Under the pieces are notes generated by a model, which did no database searches, had not been told where the DNA came from, and saw only the letters and a list, made by a program, of their open reading frames with translations. Made by a program: the position numbers and the translations under genes. Positions 1-8,909 of a stretch of DNA of 64,000 bases are shown piece by piece (position 1 is the first letter of the stretch; each line of letters starts with the position of its first letter). Source of the stretch: Acinetobacter sp. ANC 4169 (GTDB taxonomy: Bacteria > Pseudomonadota > Gammaproteobacteria > Pseudomonadales > Moraxellaceae); NCBI RefSeq assembly GCF_002135355.1, contig NZ_NEGE01000003.1:186001-250000 (forward strand), written 5' to 3'.

Positions 1-97
1 CCCAACCCTCACCAATTAAAGCCAACTAAATATTTTTATGGATTCGATATTAGCAAGAGTTAAGCTCCGATACTACTAGCGCTGAAAATTCAAGTAA

Positions 98-748
98 TTA
101 ACCACGAATTTCCTGAAATACCCAAGGACGTGATTGCTTGGTTTTTTCTTCATAGGCACGAATATCATCTGCAGCTTGTAAGGTTAAGCCAATATCATCC
201 AAACCATTCAACAAACAGTGCTTACGGAACGGATCGACTTCAAACTTGAAGGCTTCACCCGCTGGCGTACGTACTTCTTGTGCTTCCAAGTCGATGGTTA
301 ACTGATAGCCTTCTGTCGCAGCACATTCTTTAAATAACTGATCCACGATTTCTTCAGACAAAATCACCGGCAACATGCCGTTTTTAAAGCTGTTGTTAAA
401 GAAAATGTCGGCATAGCTTGGTGCGATGACAGTACGGAAACCATATTCGTTCAACGCCCATGGCGCATGCTCACGGCTTGAACCACAACCAAAGTTGGCA
501 CGTGAAATCAATACAGTTGCACCCTGGTAACGCGGCTGGTTCAAAACGAATTCAGGGTTTTTCGGACGAACTGAATTGTCCTGACCCGGATAGCCTTCAT
601 CCAAATAACGCAATTCATCAAATAAGTTGTCACCAAAACCGGTACGTTTGATCGATTTCAAAAACTGTTTTGGAATAATTAAATCTGTATCGACATTGGC
701 ACGGTCTAATGGTGCAACGATACCTTGTTCAACGGTATATTTTTTCAT
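98..748 (-). CDS. leuD: 3-isopropylmalate dehydratase small subunit
   Basis: Small subunit of isopropylmalate isomerase, which with LeuC interconverts 2- and 3-isopropylmalate in cytoplasmic leucine synthesis. The 216-residue protein has the usual family length and the conserved block [13 protein letters not shown] at about residues 87-99, which lines the substrate pocket, followed by [17 protein letters not shown]. It starts at ATG. It lies downstream of leuC on the same strand, separated by about 115 bp that hold a palindromic repeat, so the two are probably co-transcribed. leuB commonly follows in this genus and may lie beyond the left edge; bases 1-97 hold no gene that I can see. Confidence 0.97.
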   Translation of the reverse strand: MKKYTVEQGIVAPLDRANVDTDLIIPKQFLKSIKRTGFGDNLFDELRYLDEGYPGQDNSVRPKNPEFVLNQPRYQGATVLISRANFGCGSSREHAPWALNEYGFRTVIAPSYADIFFNNSFKNGMLPVILSEEIVDQLFKECAATEGYQLTIDLEAQEVRTPAGEAFKFEVDPFRKHCLLNGLDDIGLTLQAADDIRAYEEKTKQSRPWVFQEIRG

Positions 749-769
749 GTTTATTTCCCAATGAATCCG

Positions 770-857
770 TAACCTCTCCCTAACCCTCTCCTAAAATGAG
801 AGGGAACTCCTTCTCTTGCGCCATTCATGGCTCAGGGAGAAGGTCGGGATGAGGGCT
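770..857. repeat. Acinetobacter-type palindromic repeat, copy 1
   Basis: The leuC-leuD spacer holds CCTCTCCCTAACCCTCTCC and, about 60 bases on, an imperfect inverted copy (AGGGAGAAGGTCGGGATGAGGG region). A near-identical arm recurs at 11652-11686, and a full two-armed copy lies at 37600-37760. The arms can fold into a long hairpin. Recurrence in unrelated gaps marks it as a dispersed intergenic element rather than a leu-specific site. Confidence 0.75.
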
Positions 858-862
858 TAAAC

Positions 863-2296
863 TTAGAATGAACGAACATCAACGAAATGACCGGCAATGG
901 CCGCAGCTGCTGCCATGGCTGGACTCACCAAGTGAGTACGACCGCCATTGCCCTGACGACCTTCGAAGTTACGGTTAGAAGTAGATGCACAGTGCTCGCC
1001 CGGTTGCAATTTGTCAGCATTCATGGCCAAGCACATTGAGCAGCCCGGTTCACGCCATTCAAAACCAGCTTCTAAAAAGACTTTATCCAAGCCTTCAGCT
1101 TCAGCCTGCTGTTTCACCAAACCAGAACCCGGAACCACCATGGCCTGTTTAATTGAAGCAGCCACTTTGCGGCCTTTAATCACTTCAGCTGCGGCACGAA
1201 TATCTTCAATACGCGAGTTAGTACACGAACCGATAAATACGCGGTCCAATTGAATGTCCGCCAATGCCTGACCGGCATTTAAACCCATGTATTGATAAGC
1301 ACGGGTCCAGTCATTGCGTTGCACGTCATCTTTGGCCTGTTCCAAAGTCGGCACCGCTTGGGACACCGGAATCACCATTTCAGGAGAAGTTCCCCAAGAC
1401 ACTTGCGGTTCAATCTCTTCACCTTGCAACACTACTACGGTGTCAAAGTGTGCGCCTTCATCAGAATGTAAGGTATTCCAGTACTCAACCGCTTTATCCC
1501 AATCTTGACCTTTCGGTGCGTAGTTACGGCCTTTCACGTATTCAATGGTTTTGTCATCCACAGCGACCATACCGACACGTGCACCGGCTTCAATCGCCAT
1601 GTTACATACGGTCATACGGCCTTCGATTGACATGTCACGGAATACCTGACCACCGAATTCAATCGCGTGACCTGTACCGCCCGCAGTACCAATTTTGCCA
1701 ATGATTGCTAACACGACATCTTTTGAAGTCACGCCTTGACCTAATTTACCATCCACACGCACCAACATGTTCTTCATTTTCTTTTGAACCAGGCACTGGG
1801 TAGCCAATACATGTTCAACTTCTGAAGTCCCAATCCCGTGCGCCAAACAGCCAAATGCACCATGAGTTGCGGTATGCGAGTCACCACACACTACAGTCAT
1901 GCCCGGCAAGGTTAAACCCTGTTCAGGCCCTACCACGTGTGCAATTCCTTGGCGAATATCATTGATATCAAATTCAACAATATCGAAAGTTTTACAGTTG
2001 TCATCCAAGGTTTGCACCTGGATACGCGAAGTTTCATCTTCAATACCGGCAATACCCTGTTCACGCTCAGTTTTTGAGGTGGGTACGTTATGGTCTGGTG
2101 TGGCTACATTGGCACTTAAACGCCAAGGTTTACGACCTGCAAGCTGCAAACCCTCAAAAGCTTGTGGTGAAGTTACTTCATGCAATAAATGACGGTCGAT
2201 ATAAAGTAAGGCTGAGCCATCATCGCGTTGTTTTACTAAATGGTCATCCCACAATTTATCATACAAAGTCTTTGCTTTTTGGGTATTGCCTGCCAT
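863..2296 (-). CDS. leuC: 3-isopropylmalate dehydratase large subunit
   Basis: Catalytic [4Fe-4S] subunit of isopropylmalate isomerase, a cytoplasmic enzyme of leucine synthesis acting with LeuD. From the chosen start the product has 477 residues. The three cluster cysteines are visible as GSCTNSR (Cys358) and CSMC (Cys419 and Cys422), close to the E. coli positions. The aconitase-type motifs [14 protein letters not shown] and NRNFEGRQG are intact. An in-frame start 12 codons upstream exists, but the ATG at 2296 has a GGAG nine bases before it and begins [16 protein letters not shown], as in relatives. leuD follows. Confidence 0.97.
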   Translation of the reverse strand: MAGNTQKAKTLYDKLWDDHLVKQRDDGSALLYIDRHLLHEVTSPQAFEGLQLAGRKPWRLSANVATPDHNVPTSKTEREQGIAGIEDETSRIQVQTLDDNCKTFDIVEFDINDIRQGIAHVVGPEQGLTLPGMTVVCGDSHTATHGAFGCLAHGIGTSEVEHVLATQCLVQKKMKNMLVRVDGKLGQGVTSKDVVLAIIGKIGTAGGTGHAIEFGGQVFRDMSIEGRMTVCNMAIEAGARVGMVAVDDKTIEYVKGRNYAPKGQDWDKAVEYWNTLHSDEGAHFDTVVVLQGEEIEPQVSWGTSPEMVIPVSQAVPTLEQAKDDVQRNDWTRAYQYMGLNAGQALADIQLDRVFIGSCTNSRIEDIRAAAEVIKGRKVAASIKQAMVVPGSGLVKQQAEAEGLDKVFLEAGFEWREPGCSMCLAMNADKLQPGEHCASTSNRNFEGRQGNGGRTHLVSPAMAAAAAIAGHFVDVRSF

Positions 2297-2539
2297 GTCG
2301 ACGCGCTCCATAGAACTGGGTAATGCTTTCATTAACTTCGATTATAACCACGTATTCACATAAATCTAATTTATCATTTTTATTAGTTTAAAAACTTTTT
2401 GGAATTAATATTAACCCGATTAAAACCCTGAATTTTGGCAAAATTTCATCTCTCAGTTTTTAAACCAAGTCGCAATCTCCTGATGTTAAAACTCAACTAA
2501 TCCCGGGTTCTTTATCGCTCAAGAAATGAATGATTGAAT

Positions 2540-2740
2540 TTAGTGCGACGAACTGTCTTTGGTTTCGATCAGCTGTTCAATCGCGCGGATGAGTTCTGCT
2601 TTCGCTGCACCGCACTGCGCCGCAGCCTGATTTTCGTCATCTTCATCATCGGCAATCTCATAAACCTGACTTCGCTTTTCCACCGCTCCCTCAAAAATAT
2701 CAAGGAGGTATTTGATGTGTTTTATATCCATTCCTTTCAT
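2540..2740 (-). CDS. small hypothetical acidic protein upstream of leuC
   Basis: A 66-residue protein that I do not recognise. It has an IKYLLDIFEGAVEK helix, an acidic centre (DDEDDEN), a stretch AAAQCGAAKAELIRAIEQLIE likely to be helical, and a serine-rich end. There are no membrane segments, so it is probably cytoplasmic. Two starts are possible: the first ATG sits directly behind AGAGG, while the ATG three codons later (MDIKHIKYLL) has that AGAGG at a better nine-base distance. It shares the strand of leuC and lies about 240 bp upstream, so a separate promoter is likely. Coding status rests on ribosome-site quality and composition only. Confidence 0.6.
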   Translation of the reverse strand: MKGMDIKHIKYLLDIFEGAVEKRSQVYEIADDEDDENQAAAQCGAAKAELIRAIEQLIETKDSSSH

Positions 2741-2862
2741 CCTCTAAAAAGTATCACTGTCCGATACCGTTGCCCTGTTGTTTATTGATTGTTAAGTTTG
2801 ATCAGTTAATTATCAATAAAACCGATTAAAAATTAAAAAATATTCGTTTTTACAAATTAAAT

Positions 2863-2881
2863 AAGACTGATTATCATTTAG
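2863..2881 (+). promoter_or_regulatory. possible Fur-like operator
   Basis: Bases 2863-2881 match the 19-bp Fur consensus at 12 positions, with the right half TGATTATCATT best conserved. They lie 34 bp before the DUF2061 start. This is a by-eye match in AT-rich DNA and may be chance. Confidence 0.25.
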
Positions 2882-2914
2882 CTATATCCCGAGGCAAAGA
2901 TTGAGGAACAACCC

Positions 2915-3169
2915 ATGGCTCATATTCAAAAATTTGTTGATAACAACCAGCGTATGTTTAAAAAAACCTTTAGCTATTACATTATGCACATCACCATTGC
3001 CATGTTGGTCGGTTATTTCGTGACAGGAAATATCTGGATGGCAGTTACGCTGAGCTTGCTTGAACCGACCATTCAGGCGATTGCCTTCTTCTTTCACGAA
3101 AAAATCTGGGAAGCAAAACCGGCTAAAAGACAAAATAGCAACCATATGGAAATGCTGAATCAGCAATAA
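2915..3169 (+). CDS. DUF2061 family inner-membrane protein
   Basis: An 84-residue membrane protein with the DUF2061 signature: SYYIMHITIAMLVGYFVTG, then EPTIQAIAFFFHEKIW. Two hydrophobic segments (about residues 22-38 and 41-62) are followed by a basic polar tail. The family function is unknown. The ATG has a GAGG ribosome site eight bases upstream. A clear hairpin terminator follows (3206-3236), so it appears monocistronic. A weak Fur-like site lies just upstream. Confidence 0.85.
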   Translation: MAHIQKFVDNNQRMFKKTFSYYIMHITIAMLVGYFVTGNIWMAVTLSLLEPTIQAIAFFFHEKIWEAKPAKRQNSNHMEMLNQQ

Positions 3170-3205
3170 CAAAAGATCATGGGTTGCCACTTCTGCTTTA
3201 TAAAG

Positions 3206-3236
3206 ATCACTCTACTAATATGGAGTGATTTTTTTA
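3206..3236 (+). terminator. Rho-independent terminator after the DUF2061 gene
   Basis: Perfect 7-bp stem ATCACTC/GAGTGAT with a 10-base loop, followed by seven T. Confidence 0.85.
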
Positions 3237-3357
3237 TTTTTACTCTTTAAATTCACATCTGCATACATTTTTCACTGTCTTTTTTTCAGATTAAACACCC
3301 TTTTTAGTATAAAAATATTTTATAATTATTTTAATATTTCATAACCAGATTATCCTT

Positions 3358-4230
3358 ATGAATCTTGCTGCCTTTGAAGCGTTCATTAAAGTCATGGAAA
3401 CAGGCTCTATTTCTATGGCCGCCGATTTATTGTTTATTACTCAACCTGCTGTGACCAAACGAATTCATAGCCTGGAAGAATATTTTGGCGTGAAACTGTT
3501 TGAGTCTGCCGGTCGTGGTGTTCAGGCCACCCATGCAGCACACTCTTTATTGCCGAAAGTGAAAAACTGGCTCAATGAACTGGGCGATATTCATCATACC
3601 CTCAGTCACGAACAGGAACAGGTGCAAGGCAAGCTGAAAATTGGCACCAGTCACCATATTGGTTTGCATCATCTGCCTCAGCATCTGCGCAATTATGTAC
3701 AAAAATTCCCGGATGTGACTTTAGATGTGCACTTTGTTGATTCGGAGCAGGCACATGAGCAGGTACTCGCCGGTGATCTGGAATTGGCTTTCTTAACCCT
3801 TCCGCCCCAAGGTGATGAAAGGCTAAGTTATGTGACCATCTGGAATGATCCACTGGTGTTTGTGGCTGCACCTTTTCATCCGCTGGCGCAAAAAAAGCAT
3901 TTGAGCCTGGAAGATCTGATCCAGTACCCGAGCTTACTGCCAGCATCGCAAACCTATACCACTCAAATCACCCTGGCAGAGTTTGAAAAGCAAGGGGTTA
4001 AACCGAAAATCACCATGAGCAACAATCCGCTTGAATCCATCCGCATGCTGGTTTCAATTGGTTTGGGATGGTCGGTACTACCAAAAACTTTGCTGAATCA
4101 GGACCTGCAAATGCTGGATATTAATGTGCAAATGCAACGTCAACTGGGCATGGTCTGGCATCCTGGCCGCACCCAATCACGTGCCGTACAGGAACTGGTG
4201 GCTATGATGCAAAACTCGCATCTTAGCTAG
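3358..4230 (+). CDS. LysR-family transcriptional regulator
   Basis: A 290-residue regulator. The N-terminal winged helix-turn-helix (MNLAAFEAFIKVMETGSISMAADLLFITQPAVTKRIHSLE) is typical of LysR proteins, and the rest is the periplasmic-binding-like effector domain from about residue 90. The start ATG has no obvious Shine-Dalgarno sequence. It lies 150 bp upstream of ovoA on the same strand but is separated from it by a terminator hairpin. It could regulate ovoA or an unlinked target; the sequence does not decide. Confidence 0.9.
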   Translation: MNLAAFEAFIKVMETGSISMAADLLFITQPAVTKRIHSLEEYFGVKLFESAGRGVQATHAAHSLLPKVKNWLNELGDIHHTLSHEQEQVQGKLKIGTSHHIGLHHLPQHLRNYVQKFPDVTLDVHFVDSEQAHEQVLAGDLELAFLTLPPQGDERLSYVTIWNDPLVFVAAPFHPLAQKKHLSLEDLIQYPSLLPASQTYTTQITLAEFEKQGVKPKITMSNNPLESIRMLVSIGLGWSVLPKTLLNQDLQMLDINVQMQRQLGMVWHPGRTQSRAVQELVAMMQNSHLS

Positions 4231-4241
4231 AATTTGCTTTA

Positions 4242-4274
4242 AATGCTGCATCGGTCGGGGTGCAGCATTTTGTT
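4242..4274 (+). terminator. Rho-independent terminator after lysR
   Basis: Stem AATGCTGCA/TGCAGCATT (9 bp) with a 10-base loop, followed by TTGTT. It separates the LysR gene from ovoA. Confidence 0.8.
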
Positions 4275-4378
4275 ACCTAAATCCTCAGCACAGTAGCCGA
4301 GCTTTCGAGTACTTTTAAATACAGCATTTAAAACTTAATGCTTTAAATGTGTATAAGAATTCGACGGAGTGTGAGCAC

Positions 4379-6565
4379 ATGTTGAGGGATTTATTATCTG
4401 CGCGAGCTAAAAAAGACCAATCTGTAATCCACCCTCATAATTCCTGCGTGTGGCAAGGCGCGAAGATTTCCCTGCTACCGACTCCCAATTTAAACTTTGC
4501 CGATGAAGCCACTGCACGGCATGGCTTGCGTGATTATTTCCTGAATACTTTCGACAGCTATGAACTGCTGTTTGACTGTCTGAAAAATCCGGAAGGCTAT
4601 TACCTCAAACCGATACCTTTACGTCATCCACTGATTTTTTATTTTGGCCATACCGCCACTTTTTTTATCAATAAATTGTTGCTAAGCAAACTGATTGGCG
4701 AACGCCTGAACCCGCAGCTGGAAAGTATTTTTGCTGTCGGGGTCGATGAAATGAGCTGGGATGATTTGAATGACCGGCATTATGATTGGCCGAGCATCGC
4801 AGAAGTCCGGGCTTATCGTCATCAGGTACGCAATCTGGTGCTGAATCTGATTGAGCATGCTCCTCTGACATTACCGTTGAACTGGCATAATCCATGGTGG
4901 TCGATCATCATGGGCATTGAACATGAACGGATTCATCTTGAAACATCCTCGGTACTGATTCGTCAGCAGCAGCTGAACTATGTGCACAATCATCCGCAGT
5001 GGCGTGCCCAGGTCATGACCGGGATTGCCCCTGAAAATACATTAATTGCAGTTCCTGCAGGACAGGTCAGTCTAAACAAAACTTTCGACAGCAGCTTCTA
5101 TGGCTGGGACAATGAGTTTGGTCAGCATCAAGCTGATGTTAGCGCTTTTGAGGCTTCGCAATATCTGGTCTCTAATCAGGAGTTTTTGAGTTTTGTGGAA
5201 GATGACGGTTATAAAACTGATCGCCACTGGAGCGCAGAAGGACAGGCCTGGCTGAAATTTTCTCAAGCAGCATATCCCTGCTTTTGGCGAGAAACACCTG
5301 AAGGCTGGTCACTGCGTATTATGCTAGAAGAAATTCCCATGCCTTGGGACTGGCCGGTAGAAGTGAATTACCTGGAGGCCAAAGCTTTTTGCCACTGGAA
5401 AGCCGAAAAAACTGGTCAAAACATTCGCTTGCCCACAGAAGATGAGTGGTATCGGCTCTATGATGTGGCAGGTTTGGATCCTGAGCTGCCCTGTCCGGAT
5501 CATGCCAATATCGAACTGAAATACGGAACCAGTTGCTGTCCGGTGAATTATTTCCAGCAAGGTGATTTTTTTGATATTCAGGGCAATGTCTGGCAATGGA
5601 CTGAAACCTCGATTTATCCTTTTGAAGATTTTCAGGTGCATCCGATCTATGATGATTTCAGCACCCCAACCTTTGACGGACAACATAATTTAATCAAAGG
5701 CGGTTCCTGGATTTCTGCCGGCAATGAGGCTTTGCACAGCGCACGTTATGCCTTCCGCAGGCATTTCTTTCAGCATGCCGGATTCCGCTATGTTGCCGCC
5801 TCACAAGCGCTGCAGAAGTTTCAATCGCAGTATGAAACGGACCAGATGATCTCGCAATATCTGGAATTTCAGTACGGCGCAGAATATTTTAACGTGCCCA
5901 ATTTTGCCCACAGCCTGATCAATATTGCACGCCCCTATTTTAAAGATCTTGCTACACATCAGGCATTAGATATCGGTTGTGCCACAGGTCGGGCCAGCTT
6001 TGAACTGGCAGCTTATTTTGATCAGGTTACAGGACTGGACTTTTCCGCGCGCTTTATTCAGCAGGCAGTACAGTTGGCACAAGGCGAAACGCTACGTTAT
6101 ACCCTGCCGATTGAAGGTGAACTGGTCGAATATAAAGCCTGTCACTTAAAAGAATTGGGTCTGGATGCCCATGCAGACCGGGTCAATTTTTTTCAGGCCG
6201 ATGCCTGCAATTTAAAGCCACATTTTAGCGATTACAATTTTATTTTGGCTGCCAATTTAATTGACCGTCTGCATCATCCCAAAGATTTTTTAACCTCTAT
6301 TCATCAGCGTTTAGCCATGGGTGGAGTTTTAATGCTGGCCTCTCCTTATACCTGGCTAGAAGAACATACCGCACGTGCTGAATGGATCGGGGGCTTTAAA
6401 AAAGATGGCGAAAATTTTAGTACGCTGGATGGTATTGCTGAACTTTTACAAGCGCATTTTGAAATGCTTGCTGAGCCGCAGGATATCGAATTTGTCATTC
6501 GTGAAACAGCGCGTAAATACCAACATACGCTGTCCCAAGTGACCTTATGGAAACGGGTGAGATAA
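4379..6565 (+). CDS. ovoA: 5-histidylcysteine sulfoxide synthase fused to 4-mercaptohistidine N1-methyltransferase (OvoA)
   Basis: Makes the redox thiol ovothiol A. The N-terminal iron-dependent part joins cysteine to C5 of histidine, and the C-terminal S-adenosylmethionine domain methylates the imidazole. In 728-residue numbering the DinB-like part carries the iron motif HX3HXE as HERIHLE at about 182-188. A formylglycine-generating-enzyme-like domain spans about 230-475 (QGNVWQW, KGGSW, GFRYV). The methyltransferase begins near 490 with DIGCATGRASFELA. A GTG ten codons upstream is in frame, but the ATG at 4379 has GGAG nine bases ahead and was chosen. The fusion distinguishes it from ergothioneine-type EgtB, which lacks the C-terminal methyltransferase. 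The C-S lyase that must follow is not visible in the window. Confidence 0.9.
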   Translation: MLRDLLSARAKKDQSVIHPHNSCVWQGAKISLLPTPNLNFADEATARHGLRDYFLNTFDSYELLFDCLKNPEGYYLKPIPLRHPLIFYFGHTATFFINKLLLSKLIGERLNPQLESIFAVGVDEMSWDDLNDRHYDWPSIAEVRAYRHQVRNLVLNLIEHAPLTLPLNWHNPWWSIIMGIEHERIHLETSSVLIRQQQLNYVHNHPQWRAQVMTGIAPENTLIAVPAGQVSLNKTFDSSFYGWDNEFGQHQADVSAFEASQYLVSNQEFLSFVEDDGYKTDRHWSAEGQAWLKFSQAAYPCFWRETPEGWSLRIMLEEIPMPWDWPVEVNYLEAKAFCHWKAEKTGQNIRLPTEDEWYRLYDVAGLDPELPCPDHANIELKYGTSCCPVNYFQQGDFFDIQGNVWQWTETSIYPFEDFQVHPIYDDFSTPTFDGQHNLIKGGSWISAGNEALHSARYAFRRHFFQHAGFRYVAASQALQKFQSQYETDQMISQYLEFQYGAEYFNVPNFAHSLINIARPYFKDLATHQALDIGCATGRASFELAAYFDQVTGLDFSARFIQQAVQLAQGETLRYTLPIEGELVEYKACHLKELGLDAHADRVNFFQADACNLKPHFSDYNFILAANLIDRLHHPKDFLTSIHQRLAMGGVLMLASPYTWLEEHTARAEWIGGFKKDGENFSTLDGIAELLQAHFEMLAEPQDIEFVIRETARKYQHTLSQVTLWKRVR

Positions 6566-6747
6566 AATTTTTATCTCAAAAAAAACAATCTACTGATTCA
6601 ATACTGATCAGTTAAGGGATTTTACTATAAATGCCTTAGCTTTAAGTTATCCACAGCGGAGTCTTATCTTTTTAAATCAAATATTTGGAGCTCATTTGTT
6701 CTTTTGTTTAGCCAAATGAGAAGCAAAGCTTCGCAAGAAAAGCATCT

Positions 6748-6858
6748 GTCATTCGCAAAACTCGTCCACTACCACCGAGTAGTACATCTATCGCAGAAAC
6801 AGTAATTTTTTAATCTTGCAGTGCAATGCACCTCATGCCTCAAACAGTTGCGAATGAC
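6748..6858. repeat. 111-bp block bounded by perfect 11-bp inverted repeats
   Basis: GTCATTCGCAA at 6748-6758 and its exact reverse complement TTGCGAATGAC at 6848-6858 enclose about 90 bp with no reading frame. It could be a miniature inverted-repeat element or a structured RNA. No clear target duplication was seen at the ends. Confidence 0.5.
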
Positions 6859-6884
6859 GTTTCCGCGTATCAGAAACATAGTGA

Positions 6885-6923
6885 ATTCAAAATAAAATAC
6901 CAGTCAATTTCTTAACTGACTGG
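6885..6923 (-). terminator. terminator of the DUF2789 gene
   Basis: Stem CCAGTCA/TGACTGG with a 10-base loop; read on the minus strand it is followed by TATTTTATTTTG. It lies about 40 bp beyond the stop codon. Confidence 0.75.
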
Positions 6924-6960
6924 CATTCATTCTGTGGATTGGCTTTTTTCTCTTTGATCC

Positions 6961-7206
6961 TTATTGAATCACTGAATCTTCATGCAGCGATTCATTCAAC
7001 TGGTCGACTATAATCGCCCATGAACCATCCGACTTGATTTTTTCTGCCAAGAACTGGCGCTGTGCTTCAGTCCAATATTCCGCTTCAGTAATTTTGGTGT
7101 GGGCATTCAGTTGATGCGTAGCAATAAACAGGGCGATCGCCTCTTCACTCGAGTCGAGTCCCAACTGCTCAAAAAGATTGGTCATTCTTGGACGTGTTTG
7201 GCTCAT
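6961..7206 (-). CDS. DUF2789 family protein
   Basis: An 81-residue soluble protein with the DUF2789 pattern: FEQLGLDSSEEAIALFIATH, then EAEYWTEAQRQFLAEKIKSDGSWAIIVDQLNE. The family function is unknown; it is common in Acinetobacter and Pseudomonas. The ATG has GGGAG eight bases upstream. It stands alone between two non-coding gaps, with its own terminator downstream. Confidence 0.85.
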   Translation of the reverse strand: MSQTRPRMTNLFEQLGLDSSEEAIALFIATHQLNAHTKITEAEYWTEAQRQFLAEKIKSDGSWAIIVDQLNESLHEDSVIQ

Positions 7207-7511
7207 TTTGATCTCCCATTCTTCAAACTAAAGTTTAATTTTTTATCAGTACTGATCATCATCTTCATATCTAATATACGGCAAAGGCATAATGATAGTA
7301 AGGCTTATTTATAGTCTCTTGTTATAGCTTCTGGGTCGATATGACGCATCCAACTCGATTCGCCACATCGGTAAAAATTATCGCAAAGACAAAATGATGT
7401 CGGCACAATCCAGTTTTTTATTTTAAGGTTTATTTTTAACGTTTAAACCAGGGAGAACGGCGCTATTCCGCACGGTTCTCCTGTTACCCACAACATTTAA
7501 AAGTAGAGATG
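7207..7511. other. 305-bp intergenic gap
   Basis: No gene seen. It holds the promoter side of the DUF2789 gene and, at 7451-7482, a hairpin (GGAGAAC/GTTCTCC with inner pairing) that lies 30 bp past the stop of the HAD gene and may end its transcript, although the T-run is poor. Confidence 0.5.
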
Positions 7512-8162
7512 CTAGATTGACCAGTCCTGGATTTCCCAGTTTTGCTCTTTGGCTAAAATGGCTAAACGATCATCTGGATTGACCACAATGGCATGGTCGG
7601 CATGTTCCAACAGGAAGCGGTCATTGATTGAATCCGAATAAGCCCAGGATTCTTCCACATTGCGTCCTTCAAGCCATTGTTCCAGACGGATCAGCTTGCC
7701 TTTTTGGTAACACGCGGTATTGATCACTTTACCGGTGTATTTACCCTCAATCACTTCGGCATTGGTGGCAATAATTTCAGTAATGCCAAACTCATTAAAA
7801 ATCGGTGCAGTAATAAAATCAGAAGTCGCGGTAATACCGACCAGTTCATGCCCTGCATCTTTGTGTTTTTGAATTGCAGCAAAACCTGCTGGACGCATTT
7901 GCGGGCGAATCACTTTTTTCATGAATAATTCATGTAATTCTTTCAAATAATCATTATCGTGCTGGGTTAAAAACTCAAATACAAATTCGTTATAGGCAAT
8001 CGGGTCAAGTTGCCCTGCTTTATAGTCTTCATAAAACTTGTCATTCATCTGACGATGTCGGATTGGATCGACTAAACCCTCGGTTACTAAAAACTCACCC
8101 CATGAATAATCTGAATCGGTATTGAGGAGGGTGTGGTCGAGGTCAAATAAAGCCAATTTCAT
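7512..8162 (-). CDS. HAD-IB family phosphatase
   Basis: A 216-residue cytoplasmic phosphatase of the haloacid dehalogenase superfamily, subfamily IB (phosphoserine-phosphatase-like). The nucleophile motif is FDLDHT (Asp7, Asp9), motif II is GITATSD, and motif III/IV is the AYSDSINDRFLLEHADHAIVVNP region. Relatives are annotated as histidinol-phosphatase or phosphoserine phosphatase; the sequence does not settle the substrate. It is divergent from rppH. The ribosome site is weak. Confidence 0.85.
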   Translation of the reverse strand: MKLALFDLDHTLLNTDSDYSWGEFLVTEGLVDPIRHRQMNDKFYEDYKAGQLDPIAYNEFVFEFLTQHDNDYLKELHELFMKKVIRPQMRPAGFAAIQKHKDAGHELVGITATSDFITAPIFNEFGITEIIATNAEVIEGKYTGKVINTACYQKGKLIRLEQWLEGRNVEESWAYSDSINDRFLLEHADHAIVVNPDDRLAILAKEQNWEIQDWSI

Positions 8163-8344
8163 GAAAATACTCGTAAAAACTGCAATTTAAGAAAAAAATT
8201 GTAAATCTATCTCCGCTAGTCGATAGAAATTCGTTAAGATCATAGCAATTTTTAACATTTAAGCTGTGCTTTTTTTCGAGATGGATATAGAAATAACAAT
8301 CCCCGAACAAAAAGTCATACATTACAGAAAATTTAGGTAGCCAA

Positions 8345-8821
8345 ATGATCGACTCAGAAGGTTTCCGACCGAATGTCGGGATCATTTTGGCAAACGACAT
8401 TGGACAAGTTTTATGGGCAAAACGCATTGGACACAATGCTTGGCAATTTCCACAAGGAGGTATCCAGTATGGAGAATCCCCCGAACAGGCACTTTACCGT
8501 GAGCTGAGAGAAGAAGTTGGCTTATTGCCCGAACATGTACAAGTTATAGCGCAAACAAAAGGTTGGCTGCGTTATCGTTTGCCGCAACGGTATATACGCT
8601 CGGATTCAGATCCAGTGTGTATTGGTCAAAAACAAAAGTGGTTTTTACTCAAACTGACGGCTCCAGCCCGAAATATTCAGCTGGATTTGTCTGACCCACC
8701 CGAGTTTGACCAGTGGCAATGGGTAAGTTACTGGTATCCATTAGGACAGGTCGTGAATTTTAAACGCGATGTATACCGTAAAGCGATGGTGGAACTGTGT
8801 AACCAGTTACCTTCCATCTAA
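8345..8821 (+). CDS. rppH: RNA pyrophosphohydrolase RppH
   Basis: A Nudix hydrolase that removes pyrophosphate from the 5' triphosphate of mRNAs and so starts RNase E-dependent decay. The 158-residue product opens with the diagnostic [15 protein letters not shown]. The Nudix box runs from GGIQYGES (residue 38) to RELREEVGL (residue 60), with catalytic Glu53, Glu56 and Glu57. It is followed after 88 bp by ptsP on the same strand, the pairing known in E. coli. Only a weak A/T-paired hairpin lies between them, so read-through is likely. Confidence 0.97.
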   Translation: MIDSEGFRPNVGIILANDIGQVLWAKRIGHNAWQFPQGGIQYGESPEQALYRELREEVGLLPEHVQVIAQTKGWLRYRLPQRYIRSDSDPVCIGQKQKWFLLKLTAPARNIQLDLSDPPEFDQWQWVSYWYPLGQVVNFKRDVYRKAMVELCNQLPSI

Positions 8822-8909
8822 ACTTAAAAAATCGTATGAAAATGCAGATTTTTTAGTGACATGTTGTTATAAATAAAAATAGTTTTAAATCTTTTTTGGA
8901 GCAGATTTT

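Larger units (their letters stand above)
6566..6960. other. 395-bp non-coding gap with an inverted repeat
   Basis: No credible reading frame. The gap holds an AT-rich stretch after ovoA, a 111-bp block bounded by perfect 11-bp inverted repeats (6748-6858), and the terminator of the convergent DUF2789 gene (6885-6923). No hairpin terminator directly after ovoA was found. Confidence 0.6.

Noticed and set aside
2882-3190. 102-codon minus-strand frame opposite the DUF2061 gene
   Set aside because: Shadow of a well-supported gene, with no ribosome site and no recognisable family.
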